Positions 18,020 to 26,963 of a DNA stretch of 64,000 bases are shown one piece after another; positions within the stretch are counted from its first letter, which is position 1, and each line of letters opens with the position of its first letter. The stretch lies in assembly GCF_012034245.1 (NCBI RefSeq), contig NZ_JAATEO010000013.1, forward strand, positions 94,814 through 158,813. The letters run 5' to 3'. The DNA comes from Micromonospora thermarum. GTDB taxonomy: Bacteria; Actinomycetota; Actinomycetes; Mycobacteriales; Micromonosporaceae. The notes beneath the pieces were generated by a model that was given only the letters and a program-made list of their open reading frames with translations, had not been told where the DNA came from and ran no database searches. The position numbers and the translations under genes were made by a program.

Positions 18020-18838
18020 TCAGACCGACGCGGGCTCGGCGGCGCGGTCGGTGGGCCGCTCGGGCGTCACGCCGGCGCGGCGGCGGGCCTCCCGCCGGGC
18101 GAAGAAGCCGTAGCCGAACAGGGTCATGCCGGCGAAGATCCACCACTGCACGACGTAGCCGAAGTTCTGCCAGTTGTTCGTGTAGCCGACGGGGATCGCC
18201 GCGAAGGTCGGGTCGGCCGCCGGGGTCTGCTCGTCGAGCAGCACGTACGCGCCGTGCACCGGGTAGGGCAGCTCGCGGGCCAGCCGGGGCAGCATGATGC
18301 GGCGCGTCTCCAGCTTGCCGTCGCGCCGGGCGACCGGGACGGAGCCGCCCTCGCCGGGGCGGACCCGGCCGGTCACGGTCACCTGACCGGCGGGCGTCGC
18401 CGGCACCACCGGCTGCGCGGTCGCGTCGCCGCCGGGGGCGGGCGGGATCCAGCCCCGGTCCACGAGGACGGCGGTGCCGTCGGCGAGGACCAGCGGGGTC
18501 AGCACCTCGAAGCCGACCGTACGGTCCACCGAGCGGCCCCGGACCAGGATCACGTTCGAGTCGTCGTAGCGGCCGGTGACGGTGACCTTCGTCCAGGTCT
18601 TCTCGTCGGTCGGCGGCTGACCGACGGTGCCGGCGGGCCCGGTCGGGGCGGCCACCGCGTCGCGCAGCGGCACCGGTGTCATCCGCCGGCCGGCGTCGAT
18701 CCGCTCGTTGATCTCCGTCCGCTCGTGGTAGCGGTCCAGCTGCCAGTTGCCCAGCAGCACCATCACCGCCGCCGCGACCAGGGTCAGCGCGAGCGCGCCC
18801 AGCCAGCGCGGCGTCAGCAGGAACCGGTACACGACCAC
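18020..18838 (-). CDS. SURF1 family cytochrome oxidase assembly protein
   Basis: A 272-residue membrane protein with the two-helix SURF1 layout. An N-terminal helix (LGALALTLVAAAVMVLLGNWQLDRYHER, cited in parts) is followed by a periplasmic domain with VLVDRGWIPP and then a C-terminal helix (NFGYVVQWWIFAGMTLFGYG). The GNWQLDR and YVVQWW motifs are diagnostic. SURF1 assists assembly of haem-copper cytochrome c oxidase. It is convergent with the ligase gene and stands alone here. The start is GTG 18838. Confidence 0.9.
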   Translation of the reverse strand: MVVYRFLLTPRWLGALALTLVAAAVMVLLGNWQLDRYHERTEINERIDAGRRMTPVPLRDAVAAPTGPAGTVGQPPTDEKTWTKVTVTGRYDDSNVILVRGRSVDRTVGFEVLTPLVLADGTAVLVDRGWIPPAPGGDATAQPVVPATPAGQVTVTGRVRPGEGGSVPVARRDGKLETRRIMLPRLARELPYPVHGAYVLLDEQTPAADPTFAAIPVGYTNNWQNFGYVVQWWIFAGMTLFGYGFFARREARRRAGVTPERPTDRAAEPASV

Positions 18839-19000
18839 GAGATTACCCGTATGACCTGGGCCACCGGCCCGCGCGACCCCGTGGCGACGCGACCGGCCGC
18901 TCCGGTGACGCTCCCACGTCGGTCCCGTCCGCTATCGTCACGCGGGCGGACCGCGCCGTCGGTCCACCCCGCGTACCCGCCGCCGCCCGCGAGGGAGTCG

Positions 19001-20401
19001 ATGATGACCGTCGTGCCGCGCCTGGTGCTCAGTGCGCCCTCGTCCGGGCATGGGACGAACATGCTGGCGATCGGGCTGCTCGCCGCGCTCGCCGACCGGG
19101 GGGTGCCGGTCGCCGGTTTCAAGGTCGGGCCGGACCGGGTCGACGCCGCCTACCTCGGGCTCGCCGCCGGCCGGCCCGGGCGCACGCTCGACCCCCGGCT
19201 GGTCGGTGCGGAGCGGATCGCCCCGCTGGTCGCGCACGGTGCCGCCGGCGCCGGGCTCGCGGTGGTCCAGGGGAGCATGGGGCTGTACGACTCGCTCACC
19301 GGCCACCCGGAGACCGAGTCGACCGCGGCGGTCGCCACCGCGCTGCGCAGCCCGGTCGTGCTGGTGGTCGACGTGGCCGCCATGGGTCAGTCGGTGGCCG
19401 CCCTGGTGCACGGCTTCCGGGCGTACGACGAGCAGCTCTGGCTGGGCGGTGTGATCCTCAACCGGGTCGCCTCCGGCCGGCACGAGGCGCTGCTGCGCGA
19501 GGCGCTGGACGACATCGGCGTGCCGGTCTACGGTGCCCTGCGCCGGCAGGACCTGCCGCCGGTGCTGCCGGCGCGCCGGCACGGGACGGTCCCCGTGGTC
19601 ACGGCGTCCACCGAGGCCGACCGGGCGGTCCGCCGGCTCGGCGAGGCGGTGGCGGCGACCGTCGACCTGGAACGGCTGCTGGGGCTGGCGCGCTCCGCCC
19701 CGCCGCTGAGCGTGGCGGCGTGGTCGCCGGAGGCCGAGGTGGGGGGCGCCGAGGCGCCGGCGACCGGCGAGCGACCGCTGATCGCGGTGGCCGGGGGCGC
19801 CGGCGGGGGCTACAGCCACGCCGAGACGACCGAGCTGCTGCGGGCCGCCGGTGCCGAGGTGGTGACCCTGGACCCGCTGCACGACGAGACGCTGCCGGCC
19901 GGCACCCGCGCGCTGGTCGTCGGCGGGAGCCTCCCCGAGTCGTGCGCCGACCGCCTGTCGGCCAACCGCCGGCTCTGCATCGCGGTCGCCGAGCTGGCCC
20001 GCACCGGCCGCCCGGTCGTCGCCGAGGGCACCGGGCTGCTGTGGCTGGCCCGGGAGCTGGACGGCCTGCCCATGTGCGGGGTGCTCGACGCCATCGGCAG
20101 CAGCCGGGACGGCCTCGTGGTCGGCTACCGTGCCGCGACGGCGGCGACCGACAGCGTGGTGGCCGCGGCGGGCGCGACGGTGACCGGGCACAAGGAGCAT
20201 CGGGCGGTGCTTACGCCGCGGGCCGGGCAGCGGCCGGCCTGGACCTGGGACGGCGGCTCCCCCGAGGGCTTCGTCTGGCGGGGGGTGCACGCCTCGCAGC
20301 TGACCCTGCACTGGGCCGCGCATCCGCAGCTGGCCGCCCGGATGGTCGCCGCCGCCCAGGCGGTGCCCGCCGAGTCCCCGGCCGGCGGGGTGCCCGCGTG
20401 A
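19001..20401 (+). CDS. CobB-like (cobyrinate a,c-diamide synthase family) protein with degenerate active sites
   Basis: A 466-residue protein with full-length CobB architecture. The N-terminal domain has SAPSSGHGTNMLAIGLLAAL and KVGPDRVDAAYLGLAAGRPG, and the C-terminal domain has IAVAGGAGGGYSHAETTELL, LVVGGSLPESCADRLSANRR and VVAEGTGLLWLARELDG. Authentic CobB has a P-loop GxGKTT; here Lys is Thr19 and the next Thr is Asn20. The class I glutaminase nucleophile in AECGG is missing: the site reads AEGTG with Gly343. Both ATPase and glutaminase chemistry are therefore unlikely. The protein could be a non-catalytic paralogue or a corrin-binding factor. Its start ATG 19001 follows GAGGGAG. It overlaps the GNAT gene by 4 nt. 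Confidence 0.8.
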   Translation: MMTVVPRLVLSAPSSGHGTNMLAIGLLAALADRGVPVAGFKVGPDRVDAAYLGLAAGRPGRTLDPRLVGAERIAPLVAHGAAGAGLAVVQGSMGLYDSLTGHPETESTAAVATALRSPVVLVVDVAAMGQSVAALVHGFRAYDEQLWLGGVILNRVASGRHEALLREALDDIGVPVYGALRRQDLPPVLPARRHGTVPVVTASTEADRAVRRLGEAVAATVDLERLLGLARSAPPLSVAAWSPEAEVGGAEAPATGERPLIAVAGGAGGGYSHAETTELLRAAGAEVVTLDPLHDETLPAGTRALVVGGSLPESCADRLSANRRLCIAVAELARTGRPVVAEGTGLLWLARELDGLPMCGVLDAIGSSRDGLVVGYRAATAATDSVVAAAGATVTGHKEHRAVLTPRAGQRPAWTWDGGSPEGFVWRGVHASQLTLHWAAHPQLAARMVAAAQAVPAESPAGGVPA

Positions 20402-20967
20402 TCGGTCAGGTGGCGGTCCGCCGGTTCCCGGAGCTGACGGTCTCCACACCGCGAACGGAGGTGCGGCCGCTGACGGCGGCCGACGCGAAGGCGGCGGACG
20501 AGGTCTTCGCCGACCGCCAGACCCAGCGCTGGCTGCCCGTGGCCGAGGAGACCGGCCAGATCGACGGGCACGCCTGGTGCACCGACCTGGCGCGGCAGCG
20601 GCGCGACAGCGGCGACGGGGACCACTACGCGGTGCTCCGGCGGGAGGACGACCGGGTGGTCGGCTGCCTCTGGACGCGGCGTACCGACTGGGGCGCCCTG
20701 TCCACGGAGGTCTCGTACGCGATGGCCCCGCACGCCCGCGGCTTCGGGCTGGCCGTCGAGGCGGTGGACGCGCTCGCCATCGCGCTGCTCCTGGAGCACG
20801 GCTTCCACCGGGTCGAGCTGCGCGTCGCGCCGGGCAACGTCGCGTCGCGACGGGTCGCCGAGAAGGCCGGCTTCAGCTACGAGGGTCTGCTCCGCAACGC
20901 CGGGTACGTGCAGGGCGCCCGGGTCGACCTGGAGCTGTGGTCACTGGTCGCCGCCGACCTGCAGTAG
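20398..20967 (+). CDS. GNAT family N-acetyltransferase (RimJ/RimL type)
   Basis: A 189-residue acetyltransferase. The acetyl-CoA region lies at EVSYAMAPHARGFGLAVEAVDAL, followed by HRVELRVAPGNVASRRVAEKAGFSYEG (quoted as landmarks), which is typical of RimJ/RimL-like enzymes that acetylate protein N-termini or small amines. The pyrophosphate loop PHARGFGLA is a variant of the consensus. The substrate is unknown. GTG 20398 overlaps the CobB-like stop as GTGA, so the two are translated together; this pairing may link it to the degenerate CobB-like protein. Confidence 0.85.
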   Translation: MIGQVAVRRFPELTVSTPRTEVRPLTAADAKAADEVFADRQTQRWLPVAEETGQIDGHAWCTDLARQRRDSGDGDHYAVLRREDDRVVGCLWTRRTDWGALSTEVSYAMAPHARGFGLAVEAVDALAIALLLEHGFHRVELRVAPGNVASRRVAEKAGFSYEGLLRNAGYVQGARVDLELWSLVAADLQ

Positions 20968-20986
20968 GGGCCGGCGGCGGCCGCGC

Positions 20987-23119
20987 TCAGCCGACGATCG
21001 CGTCCGACGGCGGGGTGAACTGGCGTACCGGCTTGCCCTTCAGCGCTTCCTTCAGGGTGTTGGAGACCGCCGCGATGGGGATCTGCGACTGGCCGTCGCC
21101 GACCGCGTTGAACGGGTTGTCCGGGTCGGAGATGAAGCTCGCCGCGGCCAGTTCCGGGGTGAATCCGACGAACCAGGCCGACCGGGTGCTGTCCGTGGTA
21201 CCGGTCTTGCCGGCGACCGGCCGGCCGACCGTGCCGCGGACGCTGTCGGCCGTCGACCAGCCGCCGCAGCCACCCTTCGCCGGGGTGTCACCGGTGGGAC
21301 ACCGCGCGGCGTCGGTGGCGGCCCGGGCGGCATCGGCGTTGACCACCTGGCGGCAGCGCGGCTTGGCGACCTCCCGCTCGATCCCGGAGGCGGTCCGGTA
21401 CATCGCCGGGGTGCCGTCCCGGTTGTAGATGGCCTGCACCGGCATCGCCTCGCAGTACCGGCCCTCCGCGGCGACGGCGGCGTACGCGTTGGCCATCTCC
21501 AGCGGGGTGGCGTCGGAGACGCCCAGGGTGAAGGCACCCCACGTCTTGGCCTTCGCCGGGGACGCGTGGTCCCGGTCCACGTCGGTGCGCCAGCGCAGGC
21601 CCAGCTGTTCGGCGAGGCGTACCGCCCGGTCCGCGCCGACCTGCTCCTCCAGCCAGACGAAGTACGTGTTCACCGACTTGCCGAAGCCGGACCACATGGT
21701 CTGCGTACCGGACATCGCGCCGCTGGCGTTCGACGGCGCCCAACCGTTGTAGACCTCCGACCGGTACCGGTGCGGCGCGTTGAAGGTGGTGTTCAGGGTC
21801 ATGCCGGCGTCGAGCGCGGCGAGCATCGGGAACATCTTGAACGTCGACCCGGCCTGGTAGCCCGGTAGGTCGCCGCCGCCGAGCAGGGGCGCCACCGTGT
21901 TCGGGTAGTTGGCTTTGACCCTGGGACCGGCCTCCGGGTTGGAGCTGGGCGGGTTCTCGTCCAGGTTGAGCGAGTACGTCCGGTTCACCGCCATGGCCTT
22001 CACCCGCCCGGTCCCGGGCTCCGCGACCACGATGCCGTTGGCGAACGGGCTGCCCGTGTTCTCCTTGCTGCCGACGTTCTTCTCGGCCGCCGCCTGGGTC
22101 TTCGGGTCCAGGCTCAGCACGATGCGGTATCCGCCCCGGCGCAGCTTGTCCATCCGTTCCAGCGGGTTGTCGCCGAACGCGGGCTGGGCGCTCCACCAGT
22201 TCTTCAGGTAGTCGCAGGCGAAGCCCCAGCTGTTCCACTTCTCCGGTACGGAGGCGCAGTCGTTGGAGGGGTAGCTCAGCTTCAGCCGGATCGGTTCGGC
22301 CTTCGCCGCGGCGGCGGCGTTCGGCGAGAGGTAGCCGAGCGCGGCCATCCGGTCCAGCACGTAGTTGCGGCGCGCGGTGGCGTCCTTCTGGTCCGAGCTG
22401 GCCGGGTCGTACTCGGACGGTGACTTGACGAGCCCGGCGAGGGTGGCGGCCTCGACCGGCGTGAGGTCCTTCGGGGTCTTCGAGAAGAAGATCTCGCTGG
22501 CGGCGTAGATGCCGTACGCGCGGTGGCCGAAGTACGCGGAGTTGAGGTAGCGCTCGAGGATCTGCTCCTTGCTCAGCTCCTTCTCCAGGTCCAGAGCCAT
22601 CCGCATCTCCCGGACCTTGCGGATGCTGGTCTGCTGGGTCGCCTCCTGCACCTCCTTCGGCGTCTTCGCGCTGTCCCGCAGTGCCATCCGGACGTACTGC
22701 ATGGTGAGCGTGGACGCGCCCTGGGAGACGCCGCTGGAACGGGCGTTGGCCACGAACGCGCGGGCGACGCCCTTCGGGTCGACGCCCTGGTGCTGGTAGA
22801 AGCGGGAGTCCTCGGCCGCCACGATCGCCTGCTGGATGTTCGGGGACATGTCGGCGATCTTCGTGTACTGCCGGTATTCCTCGTAGAACATGGTCAGCAC
22901 CGTCTTGCCGTCCGGCGCGTACAGGTACGAGGTCTCGGCGGGCAGGGCGGTCGTGAGGATCTTCGTCTTGTGCTCCAGCGCGTGGGCGGTGACCTTGGCG
23001 CCGATGCCGGTGGCGGCGGCGACGGGATAGGCCACGGCGGCGACCACGATGCCGGCGATGAGACCGGCGCGGAGGAGAGGGACGAGACGACCGGCGGCAG
23101 CAAGGGGTCGGTTGCTCAC
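20987..23119 (-). CDS. Class A penicillin-binding protein (bifunctional PBP1)
   Basis: A 710-residue peptidoglycan synthase with one N-terminal membrane helix (about residues 14-38). The GT51 glycosyltransferase domain has its catalytic Glu103 in VAAEDSRFYQHQGVD. The transpeptidase domain has the nucleophile in AGSTFK (SxxK), GKSVN (SxN) and AGKTGTT (KTG). No PASTA repeats are present. It polymerises and crosslinks cell-wall glycan at the outer membrane face. The start GTG 23119 has a poor ribosome-binding site, but CATAAC lies 17-22 bases upstream, so the mRNA may have a very short leader. It is divergent from cobC and convergent with the GNAT gene. Confidence 0.93.
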   Translation of the reverse strand: MSNRPLAAAGRLVPLLRAGLIAGIVVAAVAYPVAAATGIGAKVTAHALEHKTKILTTALPAETSYLYAPDGKTVLTMFYEEYRQYTKIADMSPNIQQAIVAAEDSRFYQHQGVDPKGVARAFVANARSSGVSQGASTLTMQYVRMALRDSAKTPKEVQEATQQTSIRKVREMRMALDLEKELSKEQILERYLNSAYFGHRAYGIYAASEIFFSKTPKDLTPVEAATLAGLVKSPSEYDPASSDQKDATARRNYVLDRMAALGYLSPNAAAAAKAEPIRLKLSYPSNDCASVPEKWNSWGFACDYLKNWWSAQPAFGDNPLERMDKLRRGGYRIVLSLDPKTQAAAEKNVGSKENTGSPFANGIVVAEPGTGRVKAMAVNRTYSLNLDENPPSSNPEAGPRVKANYPNTVAPLLGGGDLPGYQAGSTFKMFPMLAALDAGMTLNTTFNAPHRYRSEVYNGWAPSNASGAMSGTQTMWSGFGKSVNTYFVWLEEQVGADRAVRLAEQLGLRWRTDVDRDHASPAKAKTWGAFTLGVSDATPLEMANAYAAVAAEGRYCEAMPVQAIYNRDGTPAMYRTASGIEREVAKPRCRQVVNADAARAATDAARCPTGDTPAKGGCGGWSTADSVRGTVGRPVAGKTGTTDSTRSAWFVGFTPELAAASFISDPDNPFNAVGDGQSQIPIAAVSNTLKEALKGKPVRQFTPPSDAIVG

Positions 23120-23241
23120 ACCGCCAAGTTATGACATTTCCGATTCGTACCTGAGAAGTATTCATGAACGCGGTGCCCCGTGACGCGCCCCACGCCGTGT
23201 GACGCTGTCCCGTGCGCCACCTTCCCGGCAGGATCGCGGTC

Positions 23242-24480
23242 ATGCGTGAGAGGCAGTCGGGAGACCCCGGGGCGAGCGAGGCGCCCCCCGGCGTGGTGCT
23301 CACCTTCCCCGGCCCCCGGCGCGGGTCCACCGGGCCGCGGGGCGGGGCTGCGAGCGGTGCGTCCACCGGGCCGCGGGACGGGGCCGCCGCCGCGAGCGGT
23401 GCGACGGAACCCACCGGCCGGGCCGCCGCCGTGGACGAGCCCGACCTCGGGCACCACGGCGACGTCGAGGCCACTCCGGGCCTGGTCGACCTGGCCGTCA
23501 ACGTGCGCCGCGCCCCGATGCCCGACTGGCTGGCCGATCCGATCACCGCCGCGCTGGGCGACCTCGCCGCGTACCCGGACGCCGGGCCGGCGCGGGAGGC
23601 CGTCGCGGCCCGGCACGGCCGGCCCCCGGCCGAGGTGCTGCTGACCGCCGGCGCCGCCGAGGGCTTCGTGCTGATCGCCCAGGCGCTGCGCGGGGTCCGC
23701 CGCCCGGTGGTCGTGCACCCGCAGTTCACCGAGCCCGAGGCCGCCCTGAACGCGGCCGGGCACCGGGTCGAGCGGGTGCTGCTCGACCCGGCCGAGGGGT
23801 TCCGGCTCGACCCCGCGCGTATCCCGGCCGACGCCGACCTGGTCATGATCGGCAACCCGACCAACCCGACCTCGGTGCTGCACCCCGCCGCCGACCTGGC
23901 CGCGCTCGCCCGTCCGGGCCGGGTCCTCGTCGTCGACGAGGCGTTCGCGGACACCACCGCCGCCCCGGGCGTCCCCGGCGAGCCGGAGTCGCTCGCGGCC
24001 CGCCGTGACCTGCCCGGCCTGCTGGTGGTCCGGAGCCTCACCAAGACCTGGGGGCTGGCCGGGCTGCGGATCGGCTACCTGCTGGGCGACGCCGCCCTGC
24101 TGGACCGGCTCGCCGCCGTGCAGCCGCTGTGGGCGGTGTCCACCCCGGCCCTCGCCGCCGCCGCGGCCTGCGCCGCGCCCGAGGCGGTCGAGGCCGAGCG
24201 CGCGATCGCCGCCCGGCTCGCGGCCGACCGCGACCATCTGGTCGCGCGCCTGACGGCCCTTCCCGGCGTACGCGTCGCGGGCCGGCCGGCCAGCGCCTTC
24301 GTCCTGATCCACACCCCCGGTGCCGCCGCGGTGCGGCTCGCCCTGCGGGAGCGTGGCTGGGCGGTGCGCCGGGGTGACACTTTTCCCGGGCTCGGCCCGG
24401 ACTGGCTGCGGATCGCCGTCCGCGACCCGGCGACGACCGACGCGTTCATCGAGGTACTGGCGGAGATCCTGGAGGCGTGA
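23242..24480 (+). CDS. cobC: Rv2231c-type PLP-dependent protein CobC (threonine-phosphate decarboxylase-like)
   Basis: A 412-residue fold-type I aminotransferase-like enzyme. Landmarks are LAVNVRRAPMPDWLADPI, NPTNPTSVLHP, VVDEAFADTT and the PLP Lys in RSLTKTWGLAGLRIGYLLG. CobC/CobD-type enzymes make aminopropanol phosphate for the nucleotide loop; the actinobacterial Rv2231c type is assigned to the same step. The first 75 residues are a poorly conserved Gly/Ala/Pro-rich leader in which a STGPR-GAAASGA unit is duplicated (DNA about 23325-23402). ATG 23242 is preferred over GTG 23212. The stop overlaps the cobT start. Confidence 0.87.
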   Translation: MRERQSGDPGASEAPPGVVLTFPGPRRGSTGPRGGAASGASTGPRDGAAAASGATEPTGRAAAVDEPDLGHHGDVEATPGLVDLAVNVRRAPMPDWLADPITAALGDLAAYPDAGPAREAVAARHGRPPAEVLLTAGAAEGFVLIAQALRGVRRPVVVHPQFTEPEAALNAAGHRVERVLLDPAEGFRLDPARIPADADLVMIGNPTNPTSVLHPAADLAALARPGRVLVVDEAFADTTAAPGVPGEPESLAARRDLPGLLVVRSLTKTWGLAGLRIGYLLGDAALLDRLAAVQPLWAVSTPALAAAAACAAPEAVEAERAIAARLAADRDHLVARLTALPGVRVAGRPASAFVLIHTPGAAAVRLALRERGWAVRRGDTFPGLGPDWLRIAVRDPATTDAFIEVLAEILEA

Positions 24481-25547
24481 TGCTGGAGACGACGATCGCG
24501 GCGATCGGACCGCTCGACGAGCCGGCGATGGCGGCCGCCCGGGACCTGCAGGGCCGGCTCACCAAGCCGGCCGGTTCGCTCGGTGCCCTGGAGGAGCTCT
24601 CGGTACGCCTCGCTGGCCTGGCCGGTACCTGCCCGCCGCCGCTGCCCGAGCCGGCGGCGGTGGCGATCTTCGCCGGGGACCACGGCGTGCACGCCCAGGG
24701 CGTCACGCCGTGGCCGCAGGAGGTCACCGCGCAGATGATCGGCAACTTCCTGGCCGGCGGCGCGGTGGTCAACGCGTTCGCCCGGCAGGCCGGCGCCTCG
24801 GTCACCGTGGTGGACGTGGGTGTCGCCACGCCGCCCGTGACCGCCCCGGCAGCGGACACCGGTCCCCGGCTGGTCGAGGCCAACATCCGGCGCGGTACCC
24901 GGGACATGACGGTCGAGGCCGCCCTGACCCGCGCCGAGGCGCGGGCCGCCGTCGAGACCGGCATCCGGGTCGCCGGCGACCTGATCGACGCCGGGGCGGG
25001 CATCCTGCTCACCGGTGACATGGGGATCGGCAACACGACGCCGGCCGCCGCCCTGGTCGCGGCGTTCGGCGGGGTCGACCCCGCCGAGGCGACCGGTCGC
25101 GGGACGGGGGTCGACGATCCCACGTACCGGCGCAAGATCGAGGTGGTGCGGGCCGCGCTGCGCCGGCACGCCCCCGACCCGGCGGACCCGTTGGGCGTGC
25201 TGGCCACGGTGGGCGGGCTGGAGCACGCGGCACTGGCCGGGCTGATCCTGGGCGCCGCGGCCCGGCGCGTCCCGGTGCTGCTGGACGGGGTCATCGCGGT
25301 CTCCGCCGCGCTGGCCGCCGCGGCCTTCGCCCCGCACGCCACCGGCGCGATGGTCGCCGGGCACCGCTCGGCCGAACCGGGCGCCACCGTGGCGCTGCAC
25401 CGGCTGGGGCTGACCCCGCTGATCGACCTCGGGCTGCGCCTCGGCGAGGGCACCGGCGCGCTGCTGGCGCTGCCCGTGGTCACCGGCGCGGTACGGGTGC
25501 TACACGAGGTGGCGACGTTCGACTCGGCGGGGGTGGCCGAGAAGTGA
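24477..25547 (+). CDS. cobT: Nicotinate-nucleotide--dimethylbenzimidazole phosphoribosyltransferase CobT
   Basis: A 356-residue enzyme that makes alpha-ribazole phosphate for the lower ligand of cobalamin. Conserved blocks are LTKPAGSLGALEELS, IFAGDHGVHAQGVTPWPQEVT, GDMGIGNTTPAAAL, TGRGTGVDD, GVIAVSAALAA and LRLGEGTGALLALP, where Glu is the catalytic base. GTG 24477 overlaps the cobC stop as GTGATG; ATG 24480 is an alternative. It is followed by a nested 24-codon ORF and then cobA, all overlapping by 4 nt. Confidence 0.95.
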   Translation: MMLETTIAAIGPLDEPAMAAARDLQGRLTKPAGSLGALEELSVRLAGLAGTCPPPLPEPAAVAIFAGDHGVHAQGVTPWPQEVTAQMIGNFLAGGAVVNAFARQAGASVTVVDVGVATPPVTAPAADTGPRLVEANIRRGTRDMTVEAALTRAEARAAVETGIRVAGDLIDAGAGILLTGDMGIGNTTPAAALVAAFGGVDPAEATGRGTGVDDPTYRRKIEVVRAALRRHAPDPADPLGVLATVGGLEHAALAGLILGAAARRVPVLLDGVIAVSAALAAAAFAPHATGAMVAGHRSAEPGATVALHRLGLTPLIDLGLRLGEGTGALLALPVVTGAVRVLHEVATFDSAGVAEK

Positions 25548-25618
25548 GCGGGCGGACCAGGAAGCTCAGCCGCGCGGCGTCGTACGTCGCCGGGGAGCGG
25601 GGCGGGGCGGCGGCGTGA
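25544..25618 (+). CDS. Possible 24-residue ORF linking cobT and cobA
   Basis: GTG at 25544 overlaps the cobT stop as GTGA, encodes 24 residues (MSGRTRKLSRAASYVAGERG plus GAAA) and ends with a TGA that overlaps the GTG of cobA as GTGA. It thus fills the 67-nt gap exactly and would allow unbroken ribosome transfer between the two enzymes. The peptide is basic and has no known motif. It may have no role of its own beyond coupling. Confidence 0.35.
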   Translation: MSGRTRKLSRAASYVAGERGGAAA

Positions 25619-26889
25619 GCCCGAACCCGTACCCGCTCGGCCTGCGCCTCGCCGGCCGGCGCGTGGTCGTGGTGGGTGGGGGAGCGGTGGCCACCCGCCG
25701 GGTGCCGGCGCTGCTCGACGCGGGCGCGGACGTGTTCCTGGTCGCGCCGGAGCTGACCCCGGCGCTGCGCGCGCACGTCGACGCCGCCCGGCTGCACTGG
25801 GCGCGGCGCCGCTTCGCGCCGGACGACCTGGACGGTGCCTGGCTGGTCCAGGTGGCGGTGGACGACCCCATCGCCGCGGCGTCGGTCAGCGCGGCGGCCG
25901 CCGAGCGGCGGATCTTCTGCGTCCGGGCCGACGACCGGGCCGCGGCGACGGCCTGGACTCCCGCCGTCACCCGGCACGGCCCGGTGACGGTGGCGGTCCT
26001 CGGCGGCGGCGACCCGCGCCGCGCGATGACCGTGCGCGACGCCATCCGCGACCTGCTGGGCGCGCGGACGGAGATCTCCCGTACGCCCGCGGTGGCGGGG
26101 GAGGGCCCGTCCCCGGCCGCGCCGCCGGCCTCCGCGCCCCCGTCCCCGACCGGCGCGCCCGGTCGCGTGGCGCTGGTGGGCGCCGGCCCCGGCGACCCGG
26201 AGCTGATCACCCTCAAGGGGTGGCGGCTGCTCACCGAGGCGGACGTGGTCGTCGCCGACCGGCTGGTCCCCGGGCTGCTCCTGGACGAGCTGCGGCCCGA
26301 CGTCGAGCTGGTGGACGCCTCCAAGATCCCCTACGGCCCGTCCCGGGCGCAGGAGGAGATCAACCGCATCCTGGTCGACCGGGCGCTCGGCGGGAAGGTC
26401 GTGGTACGCCTCAAGGGCGGCGACCCGTACGTCTTCGGCCGCGGCGGGGAGGAGCTGCTGGCCTGCGCCGAGGCGGGCGTGCCGGTGACCGTGGTGCCCG
26501 GGGTGACCAGTGCGGTCGCCGTGCCGGCGGCGGCCGGCGTGCCGGTGACCCACCGGGCGGTGGCGCACGAGTTCACCGTGGTGTCCGGGCACGTCGCACC
26601 CGACTCGCCCGCCTCCCTGGTGCGGTGGGAGCACCTGGCCGGGCTCCGCGGCACGCTGGTGATCCTGATGGGGTTGAAGAACCTGCCCGTGATCGCCGCG
26701 ACGCTGGTCGCGCACGGCCGCCCGGCGGAGACCCCGGCGGCCGTGGTGCAGGAGGGCACGACCGGCGCGCAGCGGGTGCTCCGTTCGACGCTCGGCACGG
26801 TCGCCGCCGACGTGGTCGCCGCGGACCTGCGCCCGCCCGCGGTGGTCGTCGTCGGTGACGTGGTGTCCGTTCTCGCCGCGGCCGGCTGA
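25615..26889 (+). CDS. cobA: Bifunctional precorrin-2 dehydrogenase / uroporphyrinogen-III C-methyltransferase
   Basis: A 424-residue fusion. Residues 1 to about 150 form the NAD-binding precorrin-2 dehydrogenase module (GRRVVVVGGGAVATRRVPAL). After a Pro/Ala linker, residues about 180-424 are the SAM-dependent methyltransferase SUMT (VALVGAGPGDPELITLKG, LKGGDPYVFGRGGEE, VVPGVTSAVAVPAAAGVPVTHR). It makes precorrin-2 and can oxidise it to sirohydrochlorin, feeding B12 or sirohaem. The ferrochelatase part of a true CysG is not evident as a separate domain. GTG 25615 overlaps the preceding mini-ORF. A terminator hairpin follows. Confidence 0.93.
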   Translation: MSPNPYPLGLRLAGRRVVVVGGGAVATRRVPALLDAGADVFLVAPELTPALRAHVDAARLHWARRRFAPDDLDGAWLVQVAVDDPIAAASVSAAAAERRIFCVRADDRAAATAWTPAVTRHGPVTVAVLGGGDPRRAMTVRDAIRDLLGARTEISRTPAVAGEGPSPAAPPASAPPSPTGAPGRVALVGAGPGDPELITLKGWRLLTEADVVVADRLVPGLLLDELRPDVELVDASKIPYGPSRAQEEINRILVDRALGGKVVVRLKGGDPYVFGRGGEELLACAEAGVPVTVVPGVTSAVAVPAAAGVPVTHRAVAHEFTVVSGHVAPDSPASLVRWEHLAGLRGTLVILMGLKNLPVIAATLVAHGRPAETPAAVVQEGTTGAQRVLRSTLGTVAADVVAADLRPPAVVVVGDVVSVLAAAG

Positions 26890-26918
26890 GCGCCCGATAC
26901 TCAGCCCGGTCGAACGCG

Positions 26919-26951
26919 CGACGGCGGCCGGAACGTGTCCGGCCGCCGTCG
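26919..26951. terminator. Bidirectional hairpin terminator between cobA and the trehalose genes
   Basis: A perfect 14-bp stem (26919-26932 with 26938-26951) and 5-nt loop lie between two convergent genes and just 13 nt before the stop of the trehalose fusion gene. Confidence 0.7.
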
Positions 26952-26963
26952 TCGTCGGTCAGG

